Assembly: GCA_015056145.1 (NCBI GenBank)
Contig: SVGY01000007.1
Span: forward strand, 49,249 to 113,248
Length of the DNA: 64,000 nt
From: Clostridiales bacterium
GTDB taxonomy: Bacteria > Bacillota > Clostridia > Christensenellales > Aristaeellaceae
Reading direction: 5' to 3'
Under the pieces are notes generated by a model. It saw only the letters and a program-made list of their open reading frames with translations. It ran no database searches and was not told the origin of the DNA. This document shows, piece by piece, positions 8,145-16,256 of the stretch (positions within the stretch are counted from its first letter, which is position 1; the number at the start of each line of letters is the position of its first letter). The translations under genes were made by a program, and so were the position numbers.

Positions 8145-9316
8145 TGAGCAGCCTGAAAGAACAGGACAAAGCATACGTTGCAGGTACATATGCCAGGTTT
8201 CCGGTAGAGATCCATTCCGGCAAGGGTTCCATTGTAAAGGATGAAACCGGTAAGGAATATATCGATATGGGCAGTGGTATCGGCGTAACAGCCTTCGGCA
8301 TTGCAGATGATGCATGGCAGCAGGCCGTTGTGCAGCAGCTTGGCAAGGTGCAGCATATGTCCAATTTGTACTATACCTCGCCCTGTGCGGAACTGGCGCA
8401 GCTTCTCTGCCAGCGCACCGGCATGAAGAAGGTGTTTTTTGCCAACTCCGGTGCGGAAGCCAACGAGTGCGCCATAAAAGTGGCAAGAAAGTACGCAGCC
8501 CAGAAGAAGGGCCCGGAATATTCCACCATTATTACCCTGAAAAACAGCTTCCACGGGCGGACCCTTACCACACTGGCCGCCACGGGACAGGAGCATTACC
8601 ACGAACTGTTCCAGCCCCTGACCCCCGGCTTTGTGCATTGCGAAGCAGGTGATCTCGCCGGGCTGGAAGCGCTGGTAAAGGAATACAAGGTGGCAGGCCT
8701 CCTCATGGAGGTGATCCAGGGCGAGGGCGGCGTGATTGCGCTGGATCCCGATTTTGTAAAGGGCGCAGCAAAGCTGGCGCAGGAGTACGATTTCCTCCTG
8801 ATGGTGGACGAGGTGCAGACGGGCAACGGCCGCACCGGTAAGCTCTATGGTTACATGAACTACGGCATCCAGCCTGATGTGGTCACTACCGCCAAGGGTC
8901 TGGGCGGTGGACTGCCCATCGGTGCGGCCATTTTGGGAGAAAAGGCGCAGGATGTACTGGGATTCGGTGACCATGGTTCCACCTACGGCGGCAACCCTGT
9001 ATGCTGTGCTGGCGCTATCAGCGTTTTGAGCCGCATGGATGACGCTTTCCTTGCGGAAGTGGAAGCAAAGGGCAAGTGGATTTTTGAGACGCTTAAAGGT
9101 GCAAAGGGTATTTTGTCCGTCAGCGGCATGGGTCTGATGGTGGGCATTGAAACCGTGGGCAATGCGGGCGAAATCGTTCGTGAATGCCTTAATAAGGGCG
9201 TATTGTGCCTGACTGCCAAGACTAAGGTGCGCCTGCTGCCTGCCCTGAACATCCCTATGGATGTGCTGAAGAAGGCCGTGGAGATGGTGAAGGAAGTTTG
9301 CGCCGCGAAGGCGTGA
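8144..9316 (+). CDS. argD: Acetylornithine aminotransferase
   Basis: 390 residues, class-III PLP aminotransferase. It converts N-acetylglutamate semialdehyde to N-acetylornithine. Key residues: GAEANE at 103-108, Asp222 in VDEVQTG, and the PLP Lys251 in TTAKGLGGG. The start overlaps the last base of the argB stop (TAATG) and is preceded by GGGAGG. It ends the operon before a strong terminator. The genes for ornithine to citrulline to argininosuccinate (argF, argG) are not in the window. Confidence 0.95.
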   Translation: MSSLKEQDKAYVAGTYARFPVEIHSGKGSIVKDETGKEYIDMGSGIGVTAFGIADDAWQQAVVQQLGKVQHMSNLYYTSPCAELAQLLCQRTGMKKVFFANSGAEANECAIKVARKYAAQKKGPEYSTIITLKNSFHGRTLTTLAATGQEHYHELFQPLTPGFVHCEAGDLAGLEALVKEYKVAGLLMEVIQGEGGVIALDPDFVKGAAKLAQEYDFLLMVDEVQTGNGRTGKLYGYMNYGIQPDVVTTAKGLGGGLPIGAAILGEKAQDVLGFGDHGSTYGGNPVCCAGAISVLSRMDDAFLAEVEAKGKWIFETLKGAKGILSVSGMGLMVGIETVGNAGEIVRECLNKGVLCLTAKTKVRLLPALNIPMDVLKKAVEMVKEVCAAKA

Positions 9317-9325
9317 CGTGTATAA

Positions 9326-9357
9326 AAAGGCCATCCGGTTTTTGCCGGATGGCCTTT
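9326..9357. terminator. Bidirectional terminator after argD
   Basis: AAAGGCCATCCGG pairs with CCGGATGGCCTTT around a short T-rich loop. It terminates argD (+) and the convergent zinc-ribbon gene (-). Confidence 0.9.
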
Positions 9358-9373
9358 GCCTGTTGAGTGTTTT

Positions 9374-9772
9374 TTAGTTGCTTCCCCAATATCCGGTGGA
9401 TTTGGGCTGACGAATGCGGCTTACTTCCTGAACACGGACGGTACCCAGGCCAGTGATGCTTACCTGATACTTTTTTCCGGGAGTAACTTCCACCTTCGGT
9501 TTGCCGAAGCAGCCGCTCATTTTGACGGTGACGGTCATGGGTTCCTTGCATTCAAAGGAAATGGTGTCGCCCTGACGGCATTCGGCCAGCGTGTTCCCAT
9601 ATGCATCGAAAACAGCGCATTTGTTGTTGAAAATCTGACCGGACACGCAGTCAAAGCCCATTTCAACCATGTATGCATCGGCGGGTGCTGCGATGGGATT
9701 GCCGCATCTGGGGCAAGCGACTGCCTTGTCGGATACTTCGGTACCGCATTCGGGACAATTGATAAGAGCCAT
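9374..9772 (-). CDS. Zinc-ribbon domain protein
   Basis: 132 residues. Cys6, Cys9, Cys20 and Cys23 (CPEC...CPRC) form an N-terminal zinc ribbon of the kind that opens many Clostridial membrane or regulatory proteins. Residues 40-115 look like an all-beta domain (TVTVKMSGCFGKPKVEV). No transmembrane segment or signal is visible, so it is presumably cytoplasmic. GAGAGG precedes the ATG. No specific function can be given. Confidence 0.75.
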   Translation of the reverse strand: MALINCPECGTEVSDKAVACPRCGNPIAAPADAYMVEMGFDCVSGQIFNNKCAVFDAYGNTLAECRQGDTISFECKEPMTVTVKMSGCFGKPKVEVTPGKKYQVSITGLGTVRVQEVSRIRQPKSTGYWGSN

Positions 9773-9982
9773 AGAAAGTACCTCTCTTTCGTAAATGGGT
9801 GTTTTTTTGTGTACAGTTAGCGTACTCGATTGCGTATATTATAAACCCGGCACAACGGAAATGTCAACAGAAATTTCGCAGCTGAGTAACGTGGGCCGGT
9901 ACATCCATTCTGGCGCTTTTCTGGGAAATATGGTAGACTGAATATATCAATGAATAACACTGTCCCGAAAGGATTGAAGATT

Positions 9983-10525
9983 TTGCTTTTTTATCATGTG
10001 ATATCGGACAAACCCAAGGCTTTGGGAGAATGTTTCCGGGTGGATGAAGAACATCCCAACGGTGTGTATGAACGGGTACAGGCTCAGATGGAAAACGTGC
10101 GGGACATTTATGCAAATCCCGAAAAATATAAGGATACTGAGTTGACACACAGCGTGGATGTGGCCCTGAGGGAACTGGCGCTGGAAAAAGTGCGGAAAGA
10201 AAGGTATCCGCAGTATCCTTCCCGCATGGCGGCGCTGTATGTATCAGGCACCTGCAAGGAAGCTGAGCAGTGGGCGGAGTATTTTGCAGGGCTGGGGCGG
10301 CCCACCTATGCTGTGGCAAAAATAGAAGTGGATGGAAAAGTTTTTTGCGGCGATGCCTACAAATGCTTTGATGGCGGGGTTTCCGAGGAGGAGAACCTCC
10401 GTCAGGCGGAGATATACTGGCAAAACAACGAAAACGAAGACGGTTCGCCGCCCATTGTGGAAATACTGGTGGATGGTAATATCCGGATCGTTGAAATAAT
10501 GAAGGAAATCAATGCCAATATCTGA
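9983..10525 (+). CDS. DUF2441-like protein of unknown function
   Basis: About 180 residues, cytoplasmic. The N-terminus (LFYHVIS...PKALGECF) resembles proteins annotated DUF2441, in which an FYHV motif opens the domain; the assignment is from memory of the family, not a search. The start is uncertain: an ATG at 9950 has no Shine-Dalgarno sequence, whereas a TTG at 9983 lies 9 bases after AAAGGA and brings the domain to the N-terminus, so I prefer the TTG. Its 3' end is followed by the first terminator-nested repeat. Confidence 0.6.
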   Translation: MLFYHVISDKPKALGECFRVDEEHPNGVYERVQAQMENVRDIYANPEKYKDTELTHSVDVALRELALEKVRKERYPQYPSRMAALYVSGTCKEAEQWAEYFAGLGRPTYAVAKIEVDGKVFCGDAYKCFDGGVSEEENLRQAEIYWQNNENEDGSPPIVEILVDGNIRIVEIMKEINANI

Positions 10526-10551
10526 AAAGGCGTTTTCTTCGGAAATAAAAA

Positions 10552-10582
10552 ACCGCTGCATGGCGCAAAACCATGCAGCGGT
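10552..10582. terminator. Left copy of a duplicated terminator hairpin (repeat copy 1)
   Basis: ACCGCTGCATGG and CCATGCAGCGGT form a 12-bp stem with a 7-base loop. Five A precede it, but the T tract expected downstream is missing because the 164-bp element starts at once. The identical 31-base hairpin recurs at 10747-10777. Confidence 0.85.
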
Positions 10583-10746
10583 CAGCTTGTCGAAAAACCT
10601 CATTCTTGTCAGTCAAAGCCGCAAATCTTGCACCTTTGGTGCTCGCTGTGCTTTCTTGAAAGTGCTGCGGCACAAGGAATGTGGGCTCTGCCCACACCCG
10701 GCAGGGGGATGATCCCCCTGCACCCTGCGCATTTTTTGACAGCCAG
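10583..10746 (+). repeat. 164-bp terminator-nested repeat, copy 1
   Basis: Begins CAGCTTGTCGAAAAACC and ends TTTTTTGACAGCCAG, which are imperfect inverted repeats. Interior hairpins include GCACC/GGTGC, CTTTC/GAAAG, TGTGGGC/GCCCACA and GCAGGGGGA/TCCCCCTGC. It differs from copy 2 at one position and from copy 3 at three. No open reading frame with a ribosome binding site is present. It lies between convergent genes and is flanked on both sides by the same 31-base terminator hairpin, as though inserted into it. The 296-base gap 10526-10821 holds only this structure. Confidence 0.93.
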
Positions 10747-10777
10747 ACCGCTGCATGGCGCAAAACCATGCAGCGGT
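10747..10777. terminator. Right copy of the duplicated terminator hairpin (repeat copy 1)
   Basis: Same 31 bases as 10552-10582, here followed by the T tract (TTTTCT) that the left copy lacks. It can terminate the plus-strand transcript directly and, with the left copy's A tract, the minus-strand DUF3048 transcript. Confidence 0.88.
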
Positions 10778-10821
10778 TTTTCTATGGGAACTGCGGCTAA
10801 GGTGTCAGCCCCGGTTCTGGC

Positions 10822-12036
10822 TTAGTTCAGGCCTTCCTGAGTGTAGCCGATGAGGCCCTCCACAGGGAAGTGGGCGATGTAGGTGCGGCCACGGGTCAGA
10901 ACCAGCTCGTTGCCCTTGTCATCGAAGAATACGGTGGGGGAAGTTTCGCTTTCCCGTACCCAGTAGCCGGGAATGTAGCGGCCGCCGATGAAGATATCGG
11001 CATTGCCCTTGCCCACAGCCTGCATTACGGGCATGATCTTGTTGCCGTGTGCGTATTCGTAGGTAACACGCTGGATGATAACGTTGGAGAAGCTCATCTG
11101 CTCCATGTCATCCTCGTTGCGGTCCGCATCCATGTAGGTCATGTAGGGCACGGGGCCGCTGTAGCGCAGGTAGAGGTTGTCGTTCTCGTCGTAGTACAGG
11201 TGGGAGATCCATTCCTCATGGCCCCAGTCCATATGGATACCGTATGCGGTTTCATAGCCGCCGTCCAGATAGGCGCAGGTATCGGAGAACAGGAAGGGAT
11301 GGGGTTCGGCGACGGTGGTTTCGGGAATGGTGTTGCGCAGGCCGATGACGTCGATATTTACGTTGTCGGCAGAGCTGATGCCGCTGATGCGGTACCAGAA
11401 ATCGTTGTATTTGTTGGTGCCGGCCAGGTCGAACACAACGCCCTTCTCGGTGGCGCCAAGACGCTTGAACTCGGCGTGGATGTTGTTATCGTCCACTTCG
11501 GGACCGCCGTGGAATACAAGGCCGCCCATCCACTCTTCACGAAGCAGAACGTGGCCGATACGGGCGGAACGAACCGGGCCCAGGGTCTGGGGTTCGTCGT
11601 CGGCAAAGCTGTCGCTGATGACGAAGGTGATACGGGTCTGGCCGGTGCGGTAGAGGATGCCTTCGTAAACGATATCCGCATACTGGCCGCCCCAGGGAGC
11701 ACGTTCGCCAACGCCGGCGGTAACGGTTTTCTTGGTCTTGCCGGTATCGGGATCTTCATACTTTGTGGCGTAGCTGGGGTTGCTGATCTGCACCAGCATG
11801 GGCAGGTAAAGCAGCCCGTCCTTCAGGGGCTGGCCGGTGGTGGTGCTTTCGCCGGGAATAACGGGGTTCACTGCCAGATCCGCTTCGTTATAGGGAACTT
11901 CACGATCGGGAGTGTTCTGCAGGGTGGTCATGTTTTCAACTTCCATGGTGTACTTTGCGCCCCTGTCATCGGCCAGAGCAGAGACCATGGAGGTCAGCAT
12001 GGCGGCGATCAGCAGAACGGAAAGGAATTTCTTCAT
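10822..12036 (-). CDS. DUF3048 domain-containing secreted protein (YerB-like)
   Basis: 404 residues. The signal peptide spans residues 1-22 (AMLTSMVSALA). The mature part has the two parts typical of DUF3048 proteins: an N-terminal module with GPVRSARIGHV around residue 160, and a C-terminal beta module with VTYEYAHG and a terminal VEGLIGYTQEG. Members such as B. subtilis YerB are envelope proteins of unknown function. I place the start at 12036 because CGAAGGAGG lies upstream; the same reading frame stays open for 2 kb further into DUF512 and der, but that extension is antisense to those genes and is not real. Confidence 0.9.
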   Translation of the reverse strand: MKKFLSVLLIAAMLTSMVSALADDRGAKYTMEVENMTTLQNTPDREVPYNEADLAVNPVIPGESTTTGQPLKDGLLYLPMLVQISNPSYATKYEDPDTGKTKKTVTAGVGERAPWGGQYADIVYEGILYRTGQTRITFVISDSFADDEPQTLGPVRSARIGHVLLREEWMGGLVFHGGPEVDDNNIHAEFKRLGATEKGVVFDLAGTNKYNDFWYRISGISSADNVNIDVIGLRNTIPETTVAEPHPFLFSDTCAYLDGGYETAYGIHMDWGHEEWISHLYYDENDNLYLRYSGPVPYMTYMDADRNEDDMEQMSFSNVIIQRVTYEYAHGNKIMPVMQAVGKGNADIFIGGRYIPGYWVRESETSPTVFFDDKGNELVLTRGRTYIAHFPVEGLIGYTQEGLN

Positions 12037-12210
12037 GGGATTGCCTCCTTCGGTATGCGCCCGGGCGGGCACACTTGAGTGTACAAAGATAAAAAAATTA
12101 TAGCATCTGCCCCGGAACGTGTCAATGAAATAAGTACCCCACCGGCAGGGGGGAAAGAAAGTTTTTACATTGACCAAAAGGGCAAACTGTGGGTCTTCTG
12201 CCTGTTTTGC

Positions 12211-12239
12211 TTGACTTTGGACGGGAAACAGGGCATAAT
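12211..12239 (+). promoter_or_regulatory. Promoter of the DUF512 gene
   Basis: TTGACT, 17-base spacer, CATAAT, about 55 bases upstream of the ATG at 12295. Confidence 0.65.
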
Positions 12240-12294
12240 GACAACGGCCTTTTTTATTTCTGGAAAGGCAAAACAAGGCAGAGGAGGGGGTACC

Positions 12295-13611
12295 ATGCAT
12301 CATTTGATCACCGGTGTGGAACCGGATTCTGCTGCGCTCAGAGCAGGTTTTTGTGCAGGCGACCTCCTTGTAAATATCGACGGGCGGGAAATCATCGACG
12401 AGATTGATTATCAGGCTTTTATTGCATCGGCCCGGCTCACTGCGGAAATCCTCCGGGACGGAAAGCCTATGCGCATCCGGGTGCGCAAGGAGGAATATGA
12501 ACCGCTGGGCCTTCATTTTGGCGAAAGCATGACCCTCTCGCCCCGTACCTGCCGCAACAAGTGCGTGTTCTGCTTCATCGACCAGATGCCGCCGAAGCTG
12601 CGAGAAACCTTGTATGTAAAGGATGACGACTGGCGCTATTCCCTCATGATGGGCAATTTTGTGACCCTGACCAATGTGGACGAAGCGGAGTTTCAGCGGA
12701 TCATCGACCGTCACGCTTCGCCGCTGTACATCAGCGTGCACGCCACAGAGCCGGAACTGCGCTGCCGCATGATGAACAACCGCTTTGCAGGCAATATTAT
12801 GGAAAGGTTGACACGGCTGAAGGAGGCGGGCATCCGCTTCCATTGCCAGATCGTGGTCTGCCCGGGCTGGAACGACGGGGAAATGCTGATGAAGACCCTG
12901 CGGGATCTGCGCTCGCTGGCACCTGCCGCCCAGACGGTGGCCATGGTGCCGGTGGGACTGACGAAATTCCGGGATGGCCTTGCTCCGCTCCGGCCCTTTA
13001 CCGGGGAAGAGGCCCGGCAGCTTTTGCAGATGATCGTTCCCTTTCAGGAAGAATGCCGCCGGGAACTGGGAACTACGTTTGCCTTCCCCAGCGACGAGTT
13101 TTTCTGCCTGGCAGGGGAAGAGATTCCGCCGGAAGAATGGTATGAGGATTTTCCCCAGATCGAAAACGGCGTGGGTCTGCTCCGCCGTATGGAAACGGAA
13201 ATGGAGGATGCAGCCGCCTTCGACGATGAAGCGCCCTTCGCAGGAAGCTGCAAATGGGTGCTGCCTACCGGTGTAAGCGCAGCCCCTCACCTGAGACGGC
13301 TTATCGACCGCTTTGCGCCCCAGGGTGTCAAGGTGAAGGTACTGCCGGTACAGAACCGCTTTTTTGGCCAGACCGTTACCGTCACGGGGCTGCTTACCGG
13401 CGGGGATATCCTTGCGGCCCTGAAGGAGGCAGACCTGGGCGATGCGGAGGAGATCCTCCTGTGCAAAGTGACCCTGCGCCACGAAGGCGACCTGTTCCTG
13501 GACGATATGTCCATCGATGAATTCCGGGAGAAAGCCCCGCTGCCGGTTCGCCTTGCAGATTGCGACGGGCAGGCACTGTACGATATTTTGAATGGTAGAA
13601 GCGGCGTTTGA
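12295..13611 (+). CDS. DUF512 protein: PDZ plus radical-SAM-like Fe-S domain
   Basis: 438 residues. A PDZ-like domain (residues 1-65, GVEPDSAALRAGFCAGD) precedes a Cys86-X3-Cys90-X2-Cys93 cluster (CRNKCVFCF), the 4Fe-4S motif of radical SAM enzymes. The DUF512 domain follows (about 210-420). This architecture is conserved in Clostridia almost always directly before der, as here, but the substrate is unknown. The start at 12295 follows GAGGAGGGGG; the open frame to 12079 has no site. The adjacent GTPase suggests a link to ribosome biogenesis, which is inference. Confidence 0.93.
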   Translation: MHHLITGVEPDSAALRAGFCAGDLLVNIDGREIIDEIDYQAFIASARLTAEILRDGKPMRIRVRKEEYEPLGLHFGESMTLSPRTCRNKCVFCFIDQMPPKLRETLYVKDDDWRYSLMMGNFVTLTNVDEAEFQRIIDRHASPLYISVHATEPELRCRMMNNRFAGNIMERLTRLKEAGIRFHCQIVVCPGWNDGEMLMKTLRDLRSLAPAAQTVAMVPVGLTKFRDGLAPLRPFTGEEARQLLQMIVPFQEECRRELGTTFAFPSDEFFCLAGEEIPPEEWYEDFPQIENGVGLLRRMETEMEDAAAFDDEAPFAGSCKWVLPTGVSAAPHLRRLIDRFAPQGVKVKVLPVQNRFFGQTVTVTGLLTGGDILAALKEADLGDAEEILLCKVTLRHEGDLFLDDMSIDEFREKAPLPVRLADCDGQALYDILNGRSGV

Positions 13612-13632
13612 CCGACCGCAAAGGAGGAAATT

Positions 13633-14967
13633 ATGGCAAAGCCCCTTGTAGCCATTGTTGGACGGCCCAACGTTGGCAAATCCACTTTCTTTAATAAAAT
13701 GGCCGGACGGCGTATTTCCATCGTGGAGGATATTCCCGGCGTGACCCGTGACCGTGTGTACTGCGACGTGGAGTGGATGGGCCGCCGCTTCAGCATGGTG
13801 GACACAGGCGGCCTTGATATGCGCAGCGAGGATGTGCTGCTGAGCCAGATGCGCCGCCAGGCGGAGATCGCCATGGATACCGCTGATGTGATCTGCTTTT
13901 TCTGCGACGGGCGTACCGGCCTTACCCCGGATGATGAGGACATCTGCAACTATCTGCGCAAGACCCACAAGCCGTTGATTCTTGTGGTGAACAAGATGGA
14001 TCATGCCGGCCTGAACGATCAGCTGTACGAATACTACAATCTTGGCCTTGGCGAGCCTATGGCCATCAGCTCCACCAACATGCTGGGCCTTGGCGACCTG
14101 CTGGAAGCCATCGTCAACCAGCTGCCTCCGCCCGATGAGGATGAGCAGGAGGAAGAGGAGCATGTGATCCAGCTGGCGCTGGTAGGACGACCCAACGTGG
14201 GAAAGAGCTCCCTGTCCAACAAGCTGCTGGGTCAGGAGCGCACCATGGTCAGCGATATTCCCGGCACTACCCGTGATGCCATTGATACGCTGTTCGTGGA
14301 TGAAGACGGCACCCGTTTCAATATCATCGATACCGCCGGCATGCGCAAGAAGAAAGCGGTGGAGGATGAAACGCTGGAGAGATACTCAGTACTGCGTTCC
14401 ATTGCCGCCATTGATCGATGCGATGTGGCGCTGCTGCTCATTGATGCCCAGGTGGGCGTAACGGAGCAGGATACCAAGGTGGCAGGACTGATTCTCAATT
14501 CCGGCAAGGCTGTCATTGTGGTGGTGAACAAGTGGGACGCCATCGAGAAGGACACCAACACCATGGAGAAAATGCGCAAAAAGATCCTGGAAGACCTGAA
14601 GTTCATGAGCTATGCTCCGGTACTGTTCCTTTCCGCACTGACGGGCCAGAGGGTCAATCAGGTGCTGGGCGCAGTGAAGGAAGCCTATGCACAGTATTCC
14701 AAGCGCATCCCTACCGGCGTGCTCAACGAGGCCCTGGCCGATGCCCAGATCAGCCTTCAGCCCCCGTCCTCCGGCGGCCGCCGCCTGAAGATTTACTACG
14801 CCACCCAGCAGAGCGTCTGCCCGCCTACGTTCGTGCTGTTTATCAATCATGAAGAGCTGATGCACTTTGCCTACCAGCGATATCTGGAAAACTCCTTCCG
14901 CAAGAGCTTCGGCTTTGAGGGCACACCCATCCGCTTTATTCTCAGAGAAAAACAGCAGAAAGACTGA
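13633..14967 (+). CDS. der: Ribosome biogenesis GTPase Der (EngA)
   Basis: 444 residues with two tandem GTPase domains. P-loops GRPNVGKS lie at 10-17 and 185-192, NKMD at 120-123 and NKWD in the second domain, followed by the C-terminal KH-like domain (residues 355-440). Der acts in assembly of the 50S subunit. An acidic linker (PDEDEQEEEE, about 168-176) joins the GTPase domains. AAAGGAGG precedes the ATG; the gene lies 21 bases after DUF512 and is probably cotranscribed with it. Confidence 0.97.
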   Translation: MAKPLVAIVGRPNVGKSTFFNKMAGRRISIVEDIPGVTRDRVYCDVEWMGRRFSMVDTGGLDMRSEDVLLSQMRRQAEIAMDTADVICFFCDGRTGLTPDDEDICNYLRKTHKPLILVVNKMDHAGLNDQLYEYYNLGLGEPMAISSTNMLGLGDLLEAIVNQLPPPDEDEQEEEEHVIQLALVGRPNVGKSSLSNKLLGQERTMVSDIPGTTRDAIDTLFVDEDGTRFNIIDTAGMRKKKAVEDETLERYSVLRSIAAIDRCDVALLLIDAQVGVTEQDTKVAGLILNSGKAVIVVVNKWDAIEKDTNTMEKMRKKILEDLKFMSYAPVLFLSALTGQRVNQVLGAVKEAYAQYSKRIPTGVLNEALADAQISLQPPSSGGRRLKIYYATQQSVCPPTFVLFINHEELMHFAYQRYLENSFRKSFGFEGTPIRFILREKQQKD

Positions 14968-14975
14968 TGCTTTGA

Positions 14976-15003
14976 GCAATCGCAGAGAAAACACTGCGAT
15001 TGC
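14976..15003 (+). terminator. Terminator of der
   Basis: GCAATCGCAG pairs with CTGCGATTGC around an 8-base loop, followed by six T. Confidence 0.92.
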
Positions 15004-15041
15004 TTTTTTGTACTTCTTTTGGCGGGTTGCTTTTTGGAAGA

Positions 15042-15071
15042 AGAACGCCCTCCCCCAGGGGAAGGCGTTCT
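15042..15071. terminator. Left copy of a duplicated hairpin (repeat copy 2)
   Basis: AGAACGCC...GGCGTTCT with an inner TCCCC/GGGGA stem. It resembles the hairpin at 15236-15268 on the other side of the repeat. On the minus strand it is followed by TTCTTCC and a later T run. Confidence 0.75.
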
Positions 15072-15235
15072 CTGGCTGTCAAAAAATGCGCAGGGTGCAG
15101 GGGGATCATCCCCCTGCCGGGTGTGGGCAGAGCCCACATTCCTTGTGCCGCAGCACTTTCAAGAAAGCACAGCGAGCACCGAAGGTGCAAGATTTGCGGC
15201 TTTGACTGACAAGAATGAGGTTTTTCGACAAGCTG
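15072..15235 (-). repeat. 164-bp terminator-nested repeat, copy 2 (inverted)
   Basis: The reverse complement of copy 1 with a single substitution (TTTGG to TTCGG in the first hairpin). It has the same length and the same termini, now reading CTGGCTGTC at the left and CAAGCTG at the right. It lies between the convergent der and TIGR04086 genes, again enclosed by two versions of one locus-specific hairpin. The 328-base gap 14968-15295 holds the der terminator and this structure. Confidence 0.93.
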
Positions 15236-15268
15236 AGAACGCCTTCCCCCTCCAGGGAAAGGCGTTCT
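15236..15268. terminator. Right copy of the duplicated hairpin (repeat copy 2)
   Basis: AGAACGCC...GGCGTTCT as on the left, but with a changed inner stem (TTCCC/GGGAA) and 3 more bases. Both versions still fold. Confidence 0.75.
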
Positions 15269-15295
15269 TCTTGCAGTCTGAGACGGCTGTATTGT

Positions 15296-15724
15296 TTATT
15301 TCTTCATTCCGCCGATAACAGCCCCGGCAATGCCGCCACCGGCGATTCCCATGGCGATGTCGCTGAGGTAGGCGGTAAAAGGCAGCTTTTGTCCGGAAAG
15401 CAGCGCATAGAGCACCACTCCCAGCAGCATGTAGATGAGGCCGACCAGTGCGCCGTACAGCATGCCCTTTTCGCCGCCCCGCCCCACGGCCACATATACG
15501 CCCGTGAAAATGGACGCCAGTTTGATGAGCTGGTTGATCACCCGGATAACACCGTCTGAGGGCTTGAGCCACTGCATCAGCAGGGCAAAGATGAGCACGC
15601 AGACCAGTGTGACGCCGATGGCGGTGAACAGCCCCCGGAAAACATTGGCGGCAGCGGTGTGTTGCCTGCGCCGGGAACGCCTGCGGATGGGCCGTTTTGC
15701 AGCAGGTGTGGAATATGCGGCCAT
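15296..15724 (-). CDS. TIGR04086-type four-helix membrane protein
   Basis: 142 residues. A very basic N-terminus (RPIRRRSRRRQ, residues 11-21) is followed by four hydrophobic helices (about 28-50, 62-82, 88-108, 118-138) rich in Gly and Ala. The size, basic start and four helices match the TIGR04086 family, often encoded beside yajC or secretion genes in Clostridia. It is upstream-linked to yajC on the same strand with 68 bases between. The function is unknown. AAGGGAGG precedes the ATG. Confidence 0.75.
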   Translation of the reverse strand: MAAYSTPAAKRPIRRRSRRRQHTAAANVFRGLFTAIGVTLVCVLIFALLMQWLKPSDGVIRVINQLIKLASIFTGVYVAVGRGGEKGMLYGALVGLIYMLLGVVLYALLSGQKLPFTAYLSDIAMGIAGGGIAGAVIGGMKK

Positions 15725-15792
15725 AGAAAAAACCTCCCTTGATTGCTTTGGTTGATACCTATGCAGTCAGGAGAGGTTTTATGCAGGAAAAA

Positions 15793-16173
15793 TCAGACCA
15801 GCAGCTCGCTGTCGTTTTCCACGGTGATCTCTTCTACGTTGCGGATGGCCCAGCGGGCAACGACCATGTGGGCATCCTGCTTGCCGACGGCCAGCTCGAT
15901 GCTGTCCTCACGCAGGCCGGTGATGGTGCCGTAGATGCCGCCGATGGTGCAGATGCGGTCGCCAACCTTAAGAGAATCGAGCATTTCCTTAACTTTCTTG
16001 CTCTTCTTCCGTTCGGGGCGGATGATGAGGAAGTAGAAAACGGCGATCATGGCCACGATGGGCAGCAGCATGCCGATGATGCCGCCGACAGGGCTCACTT
16101 CTTCGGGAATACTGGTGGCGCTGGGATCCACATTGACGGTTTCGCTAAGGGCCAGAAGATTGAGAATGTTCAT
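15793..16173 (-). CDS. yajC: Preprotein translocase subunit YajC
   Basis: 126 residues. One membrane helix (about 28-50) ends in the hallmark FYFLIIRPERKKSKK, followed by a cytoplasmic beta domain with the conserved GDRICTIGGIYGTI (residues 71-84). YajC associates with SecDF at the Sec translocon. The N-terminal 25 residues, acidic and rich in Ser/Pro, are longer than in most YajC. AAAGGGG supports the start. secD and secF are not in the window. Confidence 0.95.
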   Translation of the reverse strand: MNILNLLALSETVNVDPSATSIPEEVSPVGGIIGMLLPIVAMIAVFYFLIIRPERKKSKKVKEMLDSLKVGDRICTIGGIYGTITGLREDSIELAVGKQDAHMVVARWAIRNVEEITVENDSELLV

Positions 16174-16256
16174 TGGAAAATAACCCCTTTCATAGTAGGT
16201 AGGCTGATTATAACAAATCCCTGTGAAAAGAACAAGAGGAAAACAAGTTTCCGGGA

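Noticed and set aside
10822..14163. An open frame of 1113 codons on the minus strand
   Set aside because: Only its last 404 codons (10822-12036) have a signal peptide and ribosome binding site and form DUF3048. The rest is antisense to DUF512 and der, which are certain.
15072..15235. Short open frames of 60-100 codons crossing the repeat copies
   Set aside because: The same frames recur at each copy only because the DNA is repeated; they have no ribosome binding sites and run into the flanking hairpins.
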